Below are positions 15,756-23,247 of a stretch of DNA of 64,000 nt, in pieces; position 1 is the first letter of the stretch; the number at the start of each line of letters is the position of its first letter. This DNA comes from Planomonospora_B alba (GTDB taxonomy: Bacteria; Actinomycetota; Actinomycetes; Streptosporangiales; Streptosporangiaceae). The notes under the pieces are model-generated. The model was not told the DNA's origin and searched no databases. It saw only the letters and a program-made list of their open reading frames with translations. The stretch is taken from assembly GCF_039534085.1 (NCBI RefSeq), contig NZ_BAAAUT010000014.1:78720-142719 (forward strand), read 5' to 3'. The position numbers were made by a program, and so were the translations under genes.

Positions 15756-16448
15756 ATGACACCGGAGCGGGCGCGCACGCCGTGGTGGGCCGTGGGCATC
15801 ACCGTGCGGGTCGTGCTGCTCGCGCCCCTGCTCTGGGGCGCGCTGATCTCCGCGCTGAGCGCGTTCCCGGCCGACCGCACCCTGGAGGAGTTCCGCGTCG
15901 CGGCCGGGGCCGGCCGGGTCACCCACGCCGCCTACCGGGAGCAGGACGGTGACGTCTTCCACCTGACGTGGTCGGAGGGGCCGCTGGCCTGGCGCGAGGT
16001 CCAGGGCCTGCCGGTGGGCGACGGCCCCGCGGTCTACCCGGTCGCGCGGCTCCACCGCGACCTCGGCGGGAGCCCGTCGGTGTTCCCGGAGCGGGAGGGC
16101 GAGCCGGACGGCGGGGGCTTCCTGCCCGACTGGCCGTTCGACGTCCCCGGCCGCGCCGGCGGGTGGATCGGCGCGGCGTGGGTGGCGGCCTTCCTCGTCA
16201 TGCTCGGCTCGACGCCCCGGCTGGGCAACCGCTGGGCGTGGTTCTGGCTGTTCACCGTCGGCCAGGTCGGCGCGCTCCTGTTCCTGGCGCTCGAACCCCG
16301 GCCGATCTGGTTCGGCCCGGACCGGGAGCCCGCGCCGCGCAAGCGCTGGGACGGCGGGACGGGCTGCCTGTTCTCCATCGGCCTGGCCCTCGCCGCCGTG
16401 GCCGCCTCGGTCGCCCTCGGCCGCCTGGCGGGCCTCGTCCTCGGCTGA
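15756..16448 (+). CDS. Membrane protein of unknown function
   Basis: Not recognised as a named family. The 230-residue protein has an N-terminal TM helix (VGITVRVVLLAPLLWGALISAL), an extracellular segment of about 95 residues with FPADRTLEEFRVAAGAGRV and AAYREQDG, then three more hydrophobic helices: GWIGAAWVAAFLVMLG, WAWFWLFTVGQVGALLFLAL and the C-terminal LFSIGLALAAVAASVALG. The ATG follows an excellent AAGGAGGC. It stands alone between the hydrolase terminator and the homogentisate operon; no functional hint comes from the neighbours. Confidence 0.75.
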   Translation: MTPERARTPWWAVGITVRVVLLAPLLWGALISALSAFPADRTLEEFRVAAGAGRVTHAAYREQDGDVFHLTWSEGPLAWREVQGLPVGDGPAVYPVARLHRDLGGSPSVFPEREGEPDGGGFLPDWPFDVPGRAGGWIGAAWVAAFLVMLGSTPRLGNRWAWFWLFTVGQVGALLFLALEPRPIWFGPDREPAPRKRWDGGTGCLFSIGLALAAVAASVALGRLAGLVLG

Positions 16449-16758
16449 CCGGCCGGGGACCTCGGGCGACCGGCCGGGGGCGGCCCGCAGGTCACCGGGG
16501 GACTCCGGTCCCGGCCCGTGGCGGACGCCCCTCCCGCCGACCGGGTCCTCGCCGCAGCGTACGGCCCGCCGTCCCCGCTCCACGATCCCGGTCCACGATC
16601 CCGGACGGTGTCGGACCGCCGCTGCGGCGCGCGGGCCGGCCCGCGGGGGAACCCGTCACGCGCCCGTGGGGAGGTTTGACATCCCCGGCGCGGTGGCGGA
16701 AGGTTGTTCGTATAGAGGACACATACGTCCGATAAACGGACAATCTTGGGAGAAGCGC
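16449..16758. other. 310-nt intergenic region before hmgA
   Basis: The first 220 nt are GC-rich without genes and contain a 13-nt direct repeat (TCCACGATCCCGG twice, 16576-16604). The last 90 nt hold the hmgA promoter and operators, listed separately. Confidence 0.5.
16676..16744 (+). promoter_or_regulatory. Promoter and overlapping inverted repeats of the homogentisate operon
   Basis: TTGACA (16676-16681), 17 nt, GAAGGT (16699-16704). Just downstream are CGTAT-N9-ATACG (16709-16727) and GTCCG-ATAAA-CGGAC (16727-16741), and a wider TTGTtCG/CGgACAA pair (16704-16743). A repressor bound here would block transcription; IclR- or TetR-type is likely, but no regulator gene is adjacent. Confidence 0.55.
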
Positions 16759-17928
16759 ATGCCGTACTACCGCGTCGTGGGGGAGGTACCCCGCAAACGG
16801 CACGTTCAGTTCCGGCGGCCCGACGGCGGGCTGTACGCCGAGGAACTCATGGGCGAGGAGGGGTTCTCCAGTGACTCCTCGCTCCTCTACCACCGCCACC
16901 TCCCCACGGCGATCATCAAGGCCGAGGCCGTCGAGCCGTCCGAGGCGGCCGTCCTGACGCCCAACCTGCCGCTCTCCCCCCGCCACTTCCGCACCCAGGA
17001 CCTGCCGGACGGCGGCGACCTGGTCACCGGCCGCGCCCTGCTGGCAGGCAACGCCGACGTCCGCCTGTCCTACGCCGCGACCGAGGCGCCCAGCGGCCTG
17101 TACCGCAACTCCATGGGCGACGAGTGCGTCTACATCGCCGGCGGCCGGGTGACCTTCGAGTCGACCTACGGCGCGCTGGAGGCCGGCGAGGGCGACTACG
17201 TGGTCGTGCCGACCGGCACCATCCACCGCTGGGTGCCCCGCGGCCGGGTGACCGCCCTGGTCGTCGAGGCCGCCGGGCACATCCGCCCGCCCAAGCGCTA
17301 CCTGTCGAAGTACGGCCAGTTCCTGGAGCACGCGCCCTACTGCGAGCGCGACCTGCGCGCCCCGTCCGAGCCTCTGACCGCCGAGGGCGAGGAGGTGCCG
17401 GTGCTGGTCCGCACGCGCGGCGGGCTGACCCGGCTGGTCTACCGCAACCACCCCTTCGACGTGGTCGGCTGGGACGGCTGCCTGTACCCCTACGCGTTCA
17501 ACATCAACGACTTCGAGCCGATCGTGAAGGGCATCCACGCCCCGCCCCCGGTCCACCAGACCTTCGAGGGCCCGAACTTCGTGATCTGCTCCTTCTGCCC
17601 CCGGCCGCTGGACTTCCACCCGGAGGCCGTGCCCATCCCGTACAACCACCACAACGTCGACTCCGACGAGCTGATGTTCTACGCCGGCGGCGACTACAGC
17701 GCGCGCCGCGGTTCCGGCATCGACGTCGGCTCGGTCTCGCTGCACCCGGCCGGGTTCACCCACGGCCCGCAGCCCGGCGCGGTCGAGGCCGTGCTGGAAG
17801 CCGTACGGCAGGGGCACACCCGCACCAGCGAGCTGGCCGTCATGATCGACACCTTCCGCCCGCTCGACCTCGGCCCCGCCGCCCTGTCGGTCGAGGACCC
17901 CGCCTACGCCTGGACGTGGTCGCGATGA
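16759..17928 (+). CDS. hmgA: Homogentisate 1,2-dioxygenase
   Basis: Fe(II)-dependent ring-cleaving dioxygenase of 389 residues that opens homogentisate, from tyrosine or phenylalanine, to 4-maleylacetoacetate. Its cupin-type metal site is visible near PYNHHNVDSDELMFYAGG (His and Glu ligands) and HPAGFTHGPQPG (second His). MGDECVYIAGGRVTFES and PTGTIHRWVPRG are also typical. The ATG at 16759 follows GGGAGAAGCGC; the open frame upstream covers the promoter. The stop overlaps the start of the next gene (ATGA). It is first in a three-gene operon ending with fumarylacetoacetase. Confidence 0.94.
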   Translation: MPYYRVVGEVPRKRHVQFRRPDGGLYAEELMGEEGFSSDSSLLYHRHLPTAIIKAEAVEPSEAAVLTPNLPLSPRHFRTQDLPDGGDLVTGRALLAGNADVRLSYAATEAPSGLYRNSMGDECVYIAGGRVTFESTYGALEAGEGDYVVVPTGTIHRWVPRGRVTALVVEAAGHIRPPKRYLSKYGQFLEHAPYCERDLRAPSEPLTAEGEEVPVLVRTRGGLTRLVYRNHPFDVVGWDGCLYPYAFNINDFEPIVKGIHAPPPVHQTFEGPNFVICSFCPRPLDFHPEAVPIPYNHHNVDSDELMFYAGGDYSARRGSGIDVGSVSLHPAGFTHGPQPGAVEAVLEAVRQGHTRTSELAVMIDTFRPLDLGPAALSVEDPAYAWTWSR

Positions 17929-18713
17929 GGCTCTTCCACGACCTCGTCGACGACGCCGGCCTCTTCCCGCCCACCGCGCTGCCGATGGACGAGGCCCTGG
18001 CCCGGCACCGGGCCGACCTGGAGCAGGGCGGCCCGGTGCTCACCCACCGCTTCCTGTGCCCGTCCAGCCGCCTGCCGGTGCTCCGCGTCCACCTGGCGGA
18101 TGAGGGCTTCCCGCTCCGGCTCGGGCTGATCCTCGACACCGAGGAGCTGCCGCCGCTCGACGGCTTGGACGTCGAGCTGGTCGAGATGCCGGGCGCGCCG
18201 TTCGAGACGGCCTCCGGACGCCTCGAACTGCCGGACGGGCCCCCGCTGGAGGTCAAGGCCCGCCAGTTCGTCGAGGTCACCGCGGCCCAGCTCCCCGTCC
18301 ACCTGCCCGAGGGCGTCGGGTTGAAGATCCGGTGCGGCGGGAGCGAGCCGGAGTCCTTCCCCAGCGCCCACGACCTGGGCGCCTTCGTCTCCTTCTGCGT
18401 CCGCCAGGGTGTCCCGTTCAAGGCCACGGCCGGGCTGCACCACGCGGTCCGGCACTTCGACCCGGCGCTCGGGGTCGACCGGCACGGCTTCGTCAACCTC
18501 GTCCTGGCGGTCTGCGCGGCGGTCGAGGGGCGCGACCCGGTCCCGGTGCTGAAGCTGACGGACGTGGGCGAGCTGGTACGGCGGGCGCGCGCCGTACCGG
18601 AGGAGACCGCCCGGCGCGCCCGGGAGCTGCTGGTCTCCTACGGCTCGTGCAACACCGCCACCCCCGTCGAGGACCTGCGGGCCCTCGGCCTGATCGACGA
18701 GGAGGACGCGTGA
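17925..18713 (+). CDS. Conserved unknown protein between hmgA and fahA
   Basis: A 262-residue soluble protein I recall only as an unnamed actinobacterial/proteobacterial family. Its conserved core is VGLKIRCGG (about residue 128), FPSAHDLGAFVSFC, GVPFKATAGLHHAVRHFD and HGFVNLVLAV; the alternation of strands and helices suggests a TIM-barrel-like enzyme. Arg-Cys-Gly-Gly, the KATAG Lys and the His pair are candidate active-site residues. It overlaps hmgA by ATGA and fahA by GTGA, so it is tightly coupled to both. The pathway step between HmgA and FahA, maleylacetoacetate isomerisation, has no classical gene here, which makes this protein a candidate. Confidence 0.8.
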   Translation: MRLFHDLVDDAGLFPPTALPMDEALARHRADLEQGGPVLTHRFLCPSSRLPVLRVHLADEGFPLRLGLILDTEELPPLDGLDVELVEMPGAPFETASGRLELPDGPPLEVKARQFVEVTAAQLPVHLPEGVGLKIRCGGSEPESFPSAHDLGAFVSFCVRQGVPFKATAGLHHAVRHFDPALGVDRHGFVNLVLAVCAAVEGRDPVPVLKLTDVGELVRRARAVPEETARRARELLVSYGSCNTATPVEDLRALGLIDEEDA

Positions 18714-19867
18714 CATCGGCGGGCGCCTGGGGCCTCGACCACCTGCCCTACGGGGTCTTCTCCCGGACCGACCGGATCGGCGACGGCACCCCCCGGGTCG
18801 GCGTCCGGTACGGCGACCGCGTACTCGACCTCACCGAGGCGCTGCACGACGAGGTGTTCGCCACCGGCTCGCTCAACGCCTTCCTGGCCCGGGGGGCGAC
18901 CGCCTGGCGCGACACCCGGGAGCTGATCCGGCGCAAGCTGAGCACCGACCCGGTCGCGGTCGAGCCCCACCTGATCCCGCTCGACCGCGTCACGCTGCAC
19001 CTGCCGTTCGAGGTCGCCGACTACGTCGACTTCTACTGCTCGCTGGAGCACGCCTCGAACCTCGGCCGGATGTTCCGCCCGGACGAGGAGCCGCTGAAGC
19101 CGAACTGGCGGCACCTGCCGGTCGGCTACCACGGCCGGGCCGGGACCGTCGTCGTCTCCGGGACCCCGGTGGTCCGCCCGTCGGGGCAGCGCGGCGCCGG
19201 GGTCTTCGGCCCCTCGGTGAAGCTGGACATCGAGGCGGAACTCGGCTTCGTCGTGGGCGGCCCGACCGCGCCGGGTGAGCGGCCGGGCGCCTTCGCCGAC
19301 CACGTCTTCGGGGTGACGCTCGTCAACGACTGGAGCGCCCGCGACATCCAGGCATGGGAGTACGTACCGCTCGGTCCCTTTCTCGGTAAATCCTTCGCCA
19401 CCTCGATCTCTCCGTGGATCACCCCGCTGGAGGCGCTGGCCGCCGCGCGCGTGCCGGGCCGGGCGCAGGATCCCGAGCCGCTGGACTACCTGCGGCGCGA
19501 CGGGGACTGGGGGCTCGACCTGACCCTGGAGGTCCGGCTCAACGGCGAGGTGGTCTCCCGCCCGCCGTACCGGGAGATGTACTGGACGCCCGACCAGATG
19601 CTCGCCCACATGGCCGTCAACGGCGCCTGCCTGCGGGTCGGCGACCTGTTCGCCAGCGGTACGGTCTCCGGCCCCGAGCCCGGCCAGCGGGGCTCGCTGA
19701 TCGAGCTGACCTGGAACGGCGCCGAGCCGCTCAAGCTCTCCGACGGGTCGGTCCGCACCTTCCTGGAGGACGGCGACACGGTGGTGATCAGCGCGACCGC
19801 GCCGGGCCCGGACGGAGGTGTGATCACCCTCGGCGAGGTGTCGGGAACCATCCTGCCTGCCCGGTAG
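18710..19867 (+). CDS. fahA: Fumarylacetoacetase
   Basis: Fumarylacetoacetate hydrolase of 385 residues, the last step of homogentisate breakdown, giving fumarate and acetoacetate. The N-terminal SH3-like domain comes first, then the FAH catalytic domain with YVDFYCSLEHASNLGRMF (metal Asp), LPVGYHGRAGTVVVSG (catalytic His), DIEAELGFVVGG (metal Glu residues) and VTLVNDWSARDIQAWEYV (metal Asp). The GTG at 18710 has GAGGAGG just upstream and overlaps the preceding stop (GTGA). Length and motifs are normal. Confidence 0.95.
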   Translation: MTSAGAWGLDHLPYGVFSRTDRIGDGTPRVGVRYGDRVLDLTEALHDEVFATGSLNAFLARGATAWRDTRELIRRKLSTDPVAVEPHLIPLDRVTLHLPFEVADYVDFYCSLEHASNLGRMFRPDEEPLKPNWRHLPVGYHGRAGTVVVSGTPVVRPSGQRGAGVFGPSVKLDIEAELGFVVGGPTAPGERPGAFADHVFGVTLVNDWSARDIQAWEYVPLGPFLGKSFATSISPWITPLEALAAARVPGRAQDPEPLDYLRRDGDWGLDLTLEVRLNGEVVSRPPYREMYWTPDQMLAHMAVNGACLRVGDLFASGTVSGPEPGQRGSLIELTWNGAEPLKLSDGSVRTFLEDGDTVVISATAPGPDGGVITLGEVSGTILPAR

Positions 19868-19954
19868 GACCGTGTTGTGACTCGGCGTGCCGGAGGCGCC
19901 ACGGAGCGCTAACCTTGGCAGCCGACCACTCACGGACTCCGAAGGCAGGGAGCG

Positions 19955-21169
19955 ATGCGGCGCGCCTCGGGACTTCTCCCGACCATCCTCTTCGTCCTCC
20001 TCGCGGTGGGCTGCACCTGGCTCACGACCGGTGACGGCCCCCCCGCGGGGAGGGCGACGGCGCCCGCCATCACGATCGACCCGGCGCCCGGCTCCCGGCA
20101 GGCGCCGACCGGCCGGGGGCTGACCGTGCGCACCTCCGCGGGCACGCTGACCGGGGTGGCCGCCTACGCGGGCGGCGCCCCGGTGCCGGGCCGCTTCGAC
20201 GCCGGCCGGACCGTCTGGCGCTCCGAGCACGCCCTGGCGCCCGGCGAGGAGTACGCGGTGAGCGTCACCGCGACGGGCCCCGGCGGCGCCAGGGCGAGCA
20301 CCGCCGGCACCTTCCGCACGTTCACCCCGGAGAAGACCTTCACGATCACCTCCGTCACCCCCTCCCCCGGTGAGACGGTCGGCGTCGGCATGCCGATCAT
20401 CGTCGACTTCGACACCCCGGTGAAGGACAAGGCGTCGGTCGAGCGGGCGCTGACCGTGCGCACCGGCACGCCGGTCGAGGGCGCCTGGCACTGGGCGGGC
20501 GACACCCGGGTGATCTACCGGCCCCGCCACTACTGGCCGTCCGGGCTGAAGGTCGACTTCGTCGCCCGCCTGTCCGGGGTCCGCGCCGCCAAGGACGTCT
20601 ACGGCACCGCCGACCGCGGCGTGCGGTTCACCGTCGGGCGCAGGCAGACCAGCACCATCGACACCCGGACCCACCGGATGACGGTCGAGCGCGGCGGGAA
20701 GGTCGTCCAGCGCATGGCCATCAGCGCCGGCATGGCGACCACCAGGGAGTACACCACGACGAGCGGCGTCCACCTGACCATGGACAAGGCCAACCCGGTC
20801 CGCATGATCTCGCCGAACCGCCGCAAGGGCGACCCGGGCTACTACGACGTCATGATCGACCACGCCGTGCGCATCTCGAACAGCGGCGAGTACATCCACG
20901 CCAAGGACAACGTCTGGGCCCAGGGCCGGGTGAACGTCAGCCACGGGTGCGTCAACGCCCGCCCCGACCAGGCGAAGTGGTTCTACGAGAACTCCCTGCG
21001 CGGCGACCCGGTGGTCATCCGCGGCACCGACCGCGAGCTGGAGTGGGACAACGGCTGGGGCTACTGGCAGCTGTCCTGGGCCGAGTGGCTGGCCGGCAGC
21101 GCCCTCCACGACGACCTCGTGCGCGACGCCGGCGACGGCCGGGGAGACAACCTCCGGCGCGACCTCTGA
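19955..21169 (+). CDS. L,D-transpeptidase lipoprotein (YkuD domain)
   Basis: Cell-wall cross-linking enzyme of 404 residues. An N-terminal lipobox LLAVGC (Cys about 20) makes it a lipoprotein. Two Ig-like domains follow (about 55-125 and 130-225), then the YkuD catalytic domain (about 230-350) with HAVRISNSGEYIHAKD and the active-site motif VSHGCVNARPDQAKWFY, whose Cys is the nucleophile. The C-terminal tail is Trp-rich (WDNGWGYWQLSW), as in LdtMt2-type enzymes. It makes 3-3 peptidoglycan cross-links and is insensitive to most penicillins. GGGAGCG precedes the ATG. Monocistronic as far as can be seen. Confidence 0.93.
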   Translation: MRRASGLLPTILFVLLAVGCTWLTTGDGPPAGRATAPAITIDPAPGSRQAPTGRGLTVRTSAGTLTGVAAYAGGAPVPGRFDAGRTVWRSEHALAPGEEYAVSVTATGPGGARASTAGTFRTFTPEKTFTITSVTPSPGETVGVGMPIIVDFDTPVKDKASVERALTVRTGTPVEGAWHWAGDTRVIYRPRHYWPSGLKVDFVARLSGVRAAKDVYGTADRGVRFTVGRRQTSTIDTRTHRMTVERGGKVVQRMAISAGMATTREYTTTSGVHLTMDKANPVRMISPNRRKGDPGYYDVMIDHAVRISNSGEYIHAKDNVWAQGRVNVSHGCVNARPDQAKWFYENSLRGDPVVIRGTDRELEWDNGWGYWQLSWAEWLAGSALHDDLVRDAGDGRGDNLRRDL

Positions 21170-21288
21170 CGGCCCGCCCTCCGGCGGCCCGCCGTACCGG
21201 CTCCTGACACACCCGGCGACCGCGGCATACGGTGGAATCCGGGAACTCACCGGGCGTCGAAGCCGTTGGCGGGGCAGGAGGGCCGGAC

Positions 21289-21723
21289 ATGGAGGACTGG
21301 GTCATCTGGTTGGTTCTCGCGGTGGTGCTGGGCGTCGCCGAGATCTTCACCCTGACCACCGCCCTCGGCCTGCTCGGCGGGGCCGCCCTGGTCGCCGGCC
21401 TCGCCGCCCTGATCGGCCTCCCGGTCCCGCTCCAGCTGATCGTCTTCGCCGGCGCCCTCGGCGCCGGCGTGGCCGTGGTCCGGCCCATCGCCAAGCGGCA
21501 CCTCAGGCCGCTCCCGCCCGGTCAGCGGTTCGGCGTGCAGGCCCTCATCGGGAAGACCGCCTACGTGACGAGCGAGGTGACCGGCCGGGGCGGCCGGATC
21601 CGGATCGGCGGCGAGGAGTGGTCGGCGCGGGCCTACGACGAGACGCTGGTGATCCCGGCCGGGGCGGCCGTCGACGTCATGGAGATCGAGGGCGCGACCG
21701 CGCTCGTGTACCCGAGGGAGTGA
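21289..21723 (+). CDS. NfeD-family membrane protein
   Basis: Short NfeD protein of 144 residues: two or three TM helices (WVIWLVLAVVLGVAEIFTL, LGLLGGAALVAGLAALIGL, LQLIVFAGALGAGVAVV) and a C-terminal OB-fold domain (about 80-144, ALIGKTAYVTSEV to GATALVYPRE). NfeD proteins pair with SPFH proteins in membrane microdomains; the SPFH gene follows 6 nt later. The ATG at 21289 has GGAGGGCCG upstream and begins at the first TM; the in-frame codons before it look non-coding. Confidence 0.88.
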   Translation: MEDWVIWLVLAVVLGVAEIFTLTTALGLLGGAALVAGLAALIGLPVPLQLIVFAGALGAGVAVVRPIAKRHLRPLPPGQRFGVQALIGKTAYVTSEVTGRGGRIRIGGEEWSARAYDETLVIPAGAAVDVMEIEGATALVYPRE

Positions 21724-21729
21724 CCCCAT

Positions 21730-22830
21730 ATGGATCCAGCACTGGTCGCCGGCGTGCTCGTCGTCCTGTTCGCGGTGTTCACCGTCCTGAAGTCGGTGCG
21801 GATCGTGCCGCAGGCGCGGGCCAGGAACGTCGAGCGGCTCGGCCGCTACCACCGGACGCTGCAGCCCGGCCTGAACTTCGTCATCCCGTACATCGACCGG
21901 GTCTACCCGGTGCTCGACCTGCGTGAGCAGGTCGTCTCGTTCCGGCCGCAGCCGGTGATCACCGAGGACAACCTCGTCGTCGAGATCGACACGGTCCTGT
22001 ACTTCCAGATCACCGACCCGCGCGCGGCGGCCTACGAGATCGCCAACTACATCCAGGCGATCGAGCAGCTCACCGTCACCACGCTGCGCAACGTCATCGG
22101 CTCGATGGACCTGGAGAAGACCCTCACCTCCCGCGACACGATCAACAGCCAGCTCCGCGGCGTGCTGGACGAGGCCACCGGCAAGTGGGGCATCCGGGTC
22201 AACCGGGTCGAGATCAAGGCCATCGACCCGCCGCAGACCATCAAGGACGCGATGGAGAAGCAGATGCGCGCCGAGCGGGACAAGCGCGCCGCCATCCTCA
22301 CCGCCGAGGGCCAGCGCCAGTCGCAGATCCTCACCGCCGAGGGCGACAAGCAGAGCGCCATCCTGCGGGCCGAGGGCGAGCGCAGCGCCGCGATCCTCAG
22401 GGCGCAGGGCCAGTCGCAGGCCATCGACGAGGTCTTCCAGGCCGTGCACCGCAACGACCCCGATCCCAAGCTCCTGGCCTACCAGTACCTCCAGGTGCTG
22501 CCGGAGCTGGCCAAGGGCGAGGGCAACACCTTCTGGGTCATCCCCGGCGAGGTCACCTCCGCCCTGCAGAACGTCTCACGGGCCTTCACCGAGTCGCTGC
22601 CCCGCTCCGCCGCCACCCGCGAGGCCCCGCGGCACGACCGGGAGGCGGCGCAGGAGGCCGCCCAGGCCCAGCGGGCCGCCGCCGAGGCGGTCGCGGAGGC
22701 CGCCGACGCCGACCCCACCACCGGTGGGCCCCGCCAGCTCGGCCCCGGGCCGGTCACCCCGGACGCGCTGGCCCACCTGAGCGAGGAGCACGCCCCCCGG
22801 CAGGAACAGCCCCGCCGCGACACCCCCTGA
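21730..22830 (+). CDS. SPFH/Band 7 (stomatin-like) membrane protein
   Basis: Stomatin/QmcA-type protein of 366 residues. One N-terminal TM helix (LVAGVLVVLFAVFTVLK), the SPFH domain (about 25-185, with VVSFRPQPVITEDN and NVIGSMDLEKTLTSRD), a long coiled coil (about 185-245) with repeating AILTAEGxRQSQILTAEGDK units, and a disordered Ala/Glu-rich C-terminus. Such proteins form ring-like membrane scaffolds and work with NfeD, the gene just upstream. GGGAGTG precedes the ATG. Confidence 0.92.
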   Translation: MDPALVAGVLVVLFAVFTVLKSVRIVPQARARNVERLGRYHRTLQPGLNFVIPYIDRVYPVLDLREQVVSFRPQPVITEDNLVVEIDTVLYFQITDPRAAAYEIANYIQAIEQLTVTTLRNVIGSMDLEKTLTSRDTINSQLRGVLDEATGKWGIRVNRVEIKAIDPPQTIKDAMEKQMRAERDKRAAILTAEGQRQSQILTAEGDKQSAILRAEGERSAAILRAQGQSQAIDEVFQAVHRNDPDPKLLAYQYLQVLPELAKGEGNTFWVIPGEVTSALQNVSRAFTESLPRSAATREAPRHDREAAQEAAQAQRAAAEAVAEAADADPTTGGPRQLGPGPVTPDALAHLSEEHAPRQEQPRRDTP

Positions 22831-22961
22831 CCTGCCCCGTCCTTCCCGCGCGACCCGGCCGCCGCACGGACCGGCCCCCGCCCGCCGTGCGGCGGTCCTG
22901 TTCCGCCCGCCGTACGGCTCCGGCCTTCCGCCTCCGCCGGGTCCGCCGGGGCGCGTCCGAA

Positions 22962-22974
22962 ATGAAAGTTTCAT
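22962..22974. promoter_or_regulatory. ATGAAAGTTTCAT palindrome upstream of the cellulase gene
   Basis: A perfect 13-nt inverted repeat with a GAAA-N-TTTC core, resembling the operator-like repeats described upstream of xylanase genes in Streptomyces and Actinomadura (from memory). It lies 274 nt before the GH5 start and may be a LacI-family site. Confidence 0.4.
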
Positions 22975-22975
22975 A

Positions 22976-23006
22976 CGCCCGGTACGGCCGCCGGCCGTAC
23001 CGGGCG
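22976..23006. terminator. Perfect 14-bp hairpin
   Basis: CGCCCGGTACGGCC (22976-22989) pairs with GGCCGTACCGGGCG (22993-23006) around a 3-nt loop. It follows the SPFH gene by 145 nt and abuts the palindrome upstream. Most likely the terminator of the NfeD/SPFH operon. Confidence 0.5.
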
Positions 23007-23247
23007 GTGGCGAACGCGCAGGGAGAAGAGGGGATGCGACGGGTTCCCGGCCCCCTGCGGCACCGAACGGTCATAAACGCCCGATGTGGCACATGACGCG
23101 CGAGCTGCTAGAAATCCCCCGGGCTCCGTGATCTCGGCAGGTCGCCGACGGCCGGGGCCCGCCGTCCGTCCCATGAGGAGCCGAGCGCCGCCGACCACGC
23201 GCGGCCCCTCCTCACCCGGGCTGAACAGAACACGAAAGGCCACCGTC

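Larger units (their letters stand above)
22831..23247. other. 417-nt intergenic region before the cellulase gene
   Basis: Contains a GAAA-G-TTTC operator-like palindrome and a 14-bp hairpin, listed separately. The rest shows no convincing gene; open frames through it lack ribosome-binding sites and have Arg/Pro-rich shadow composition. Confidence 0.5.
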
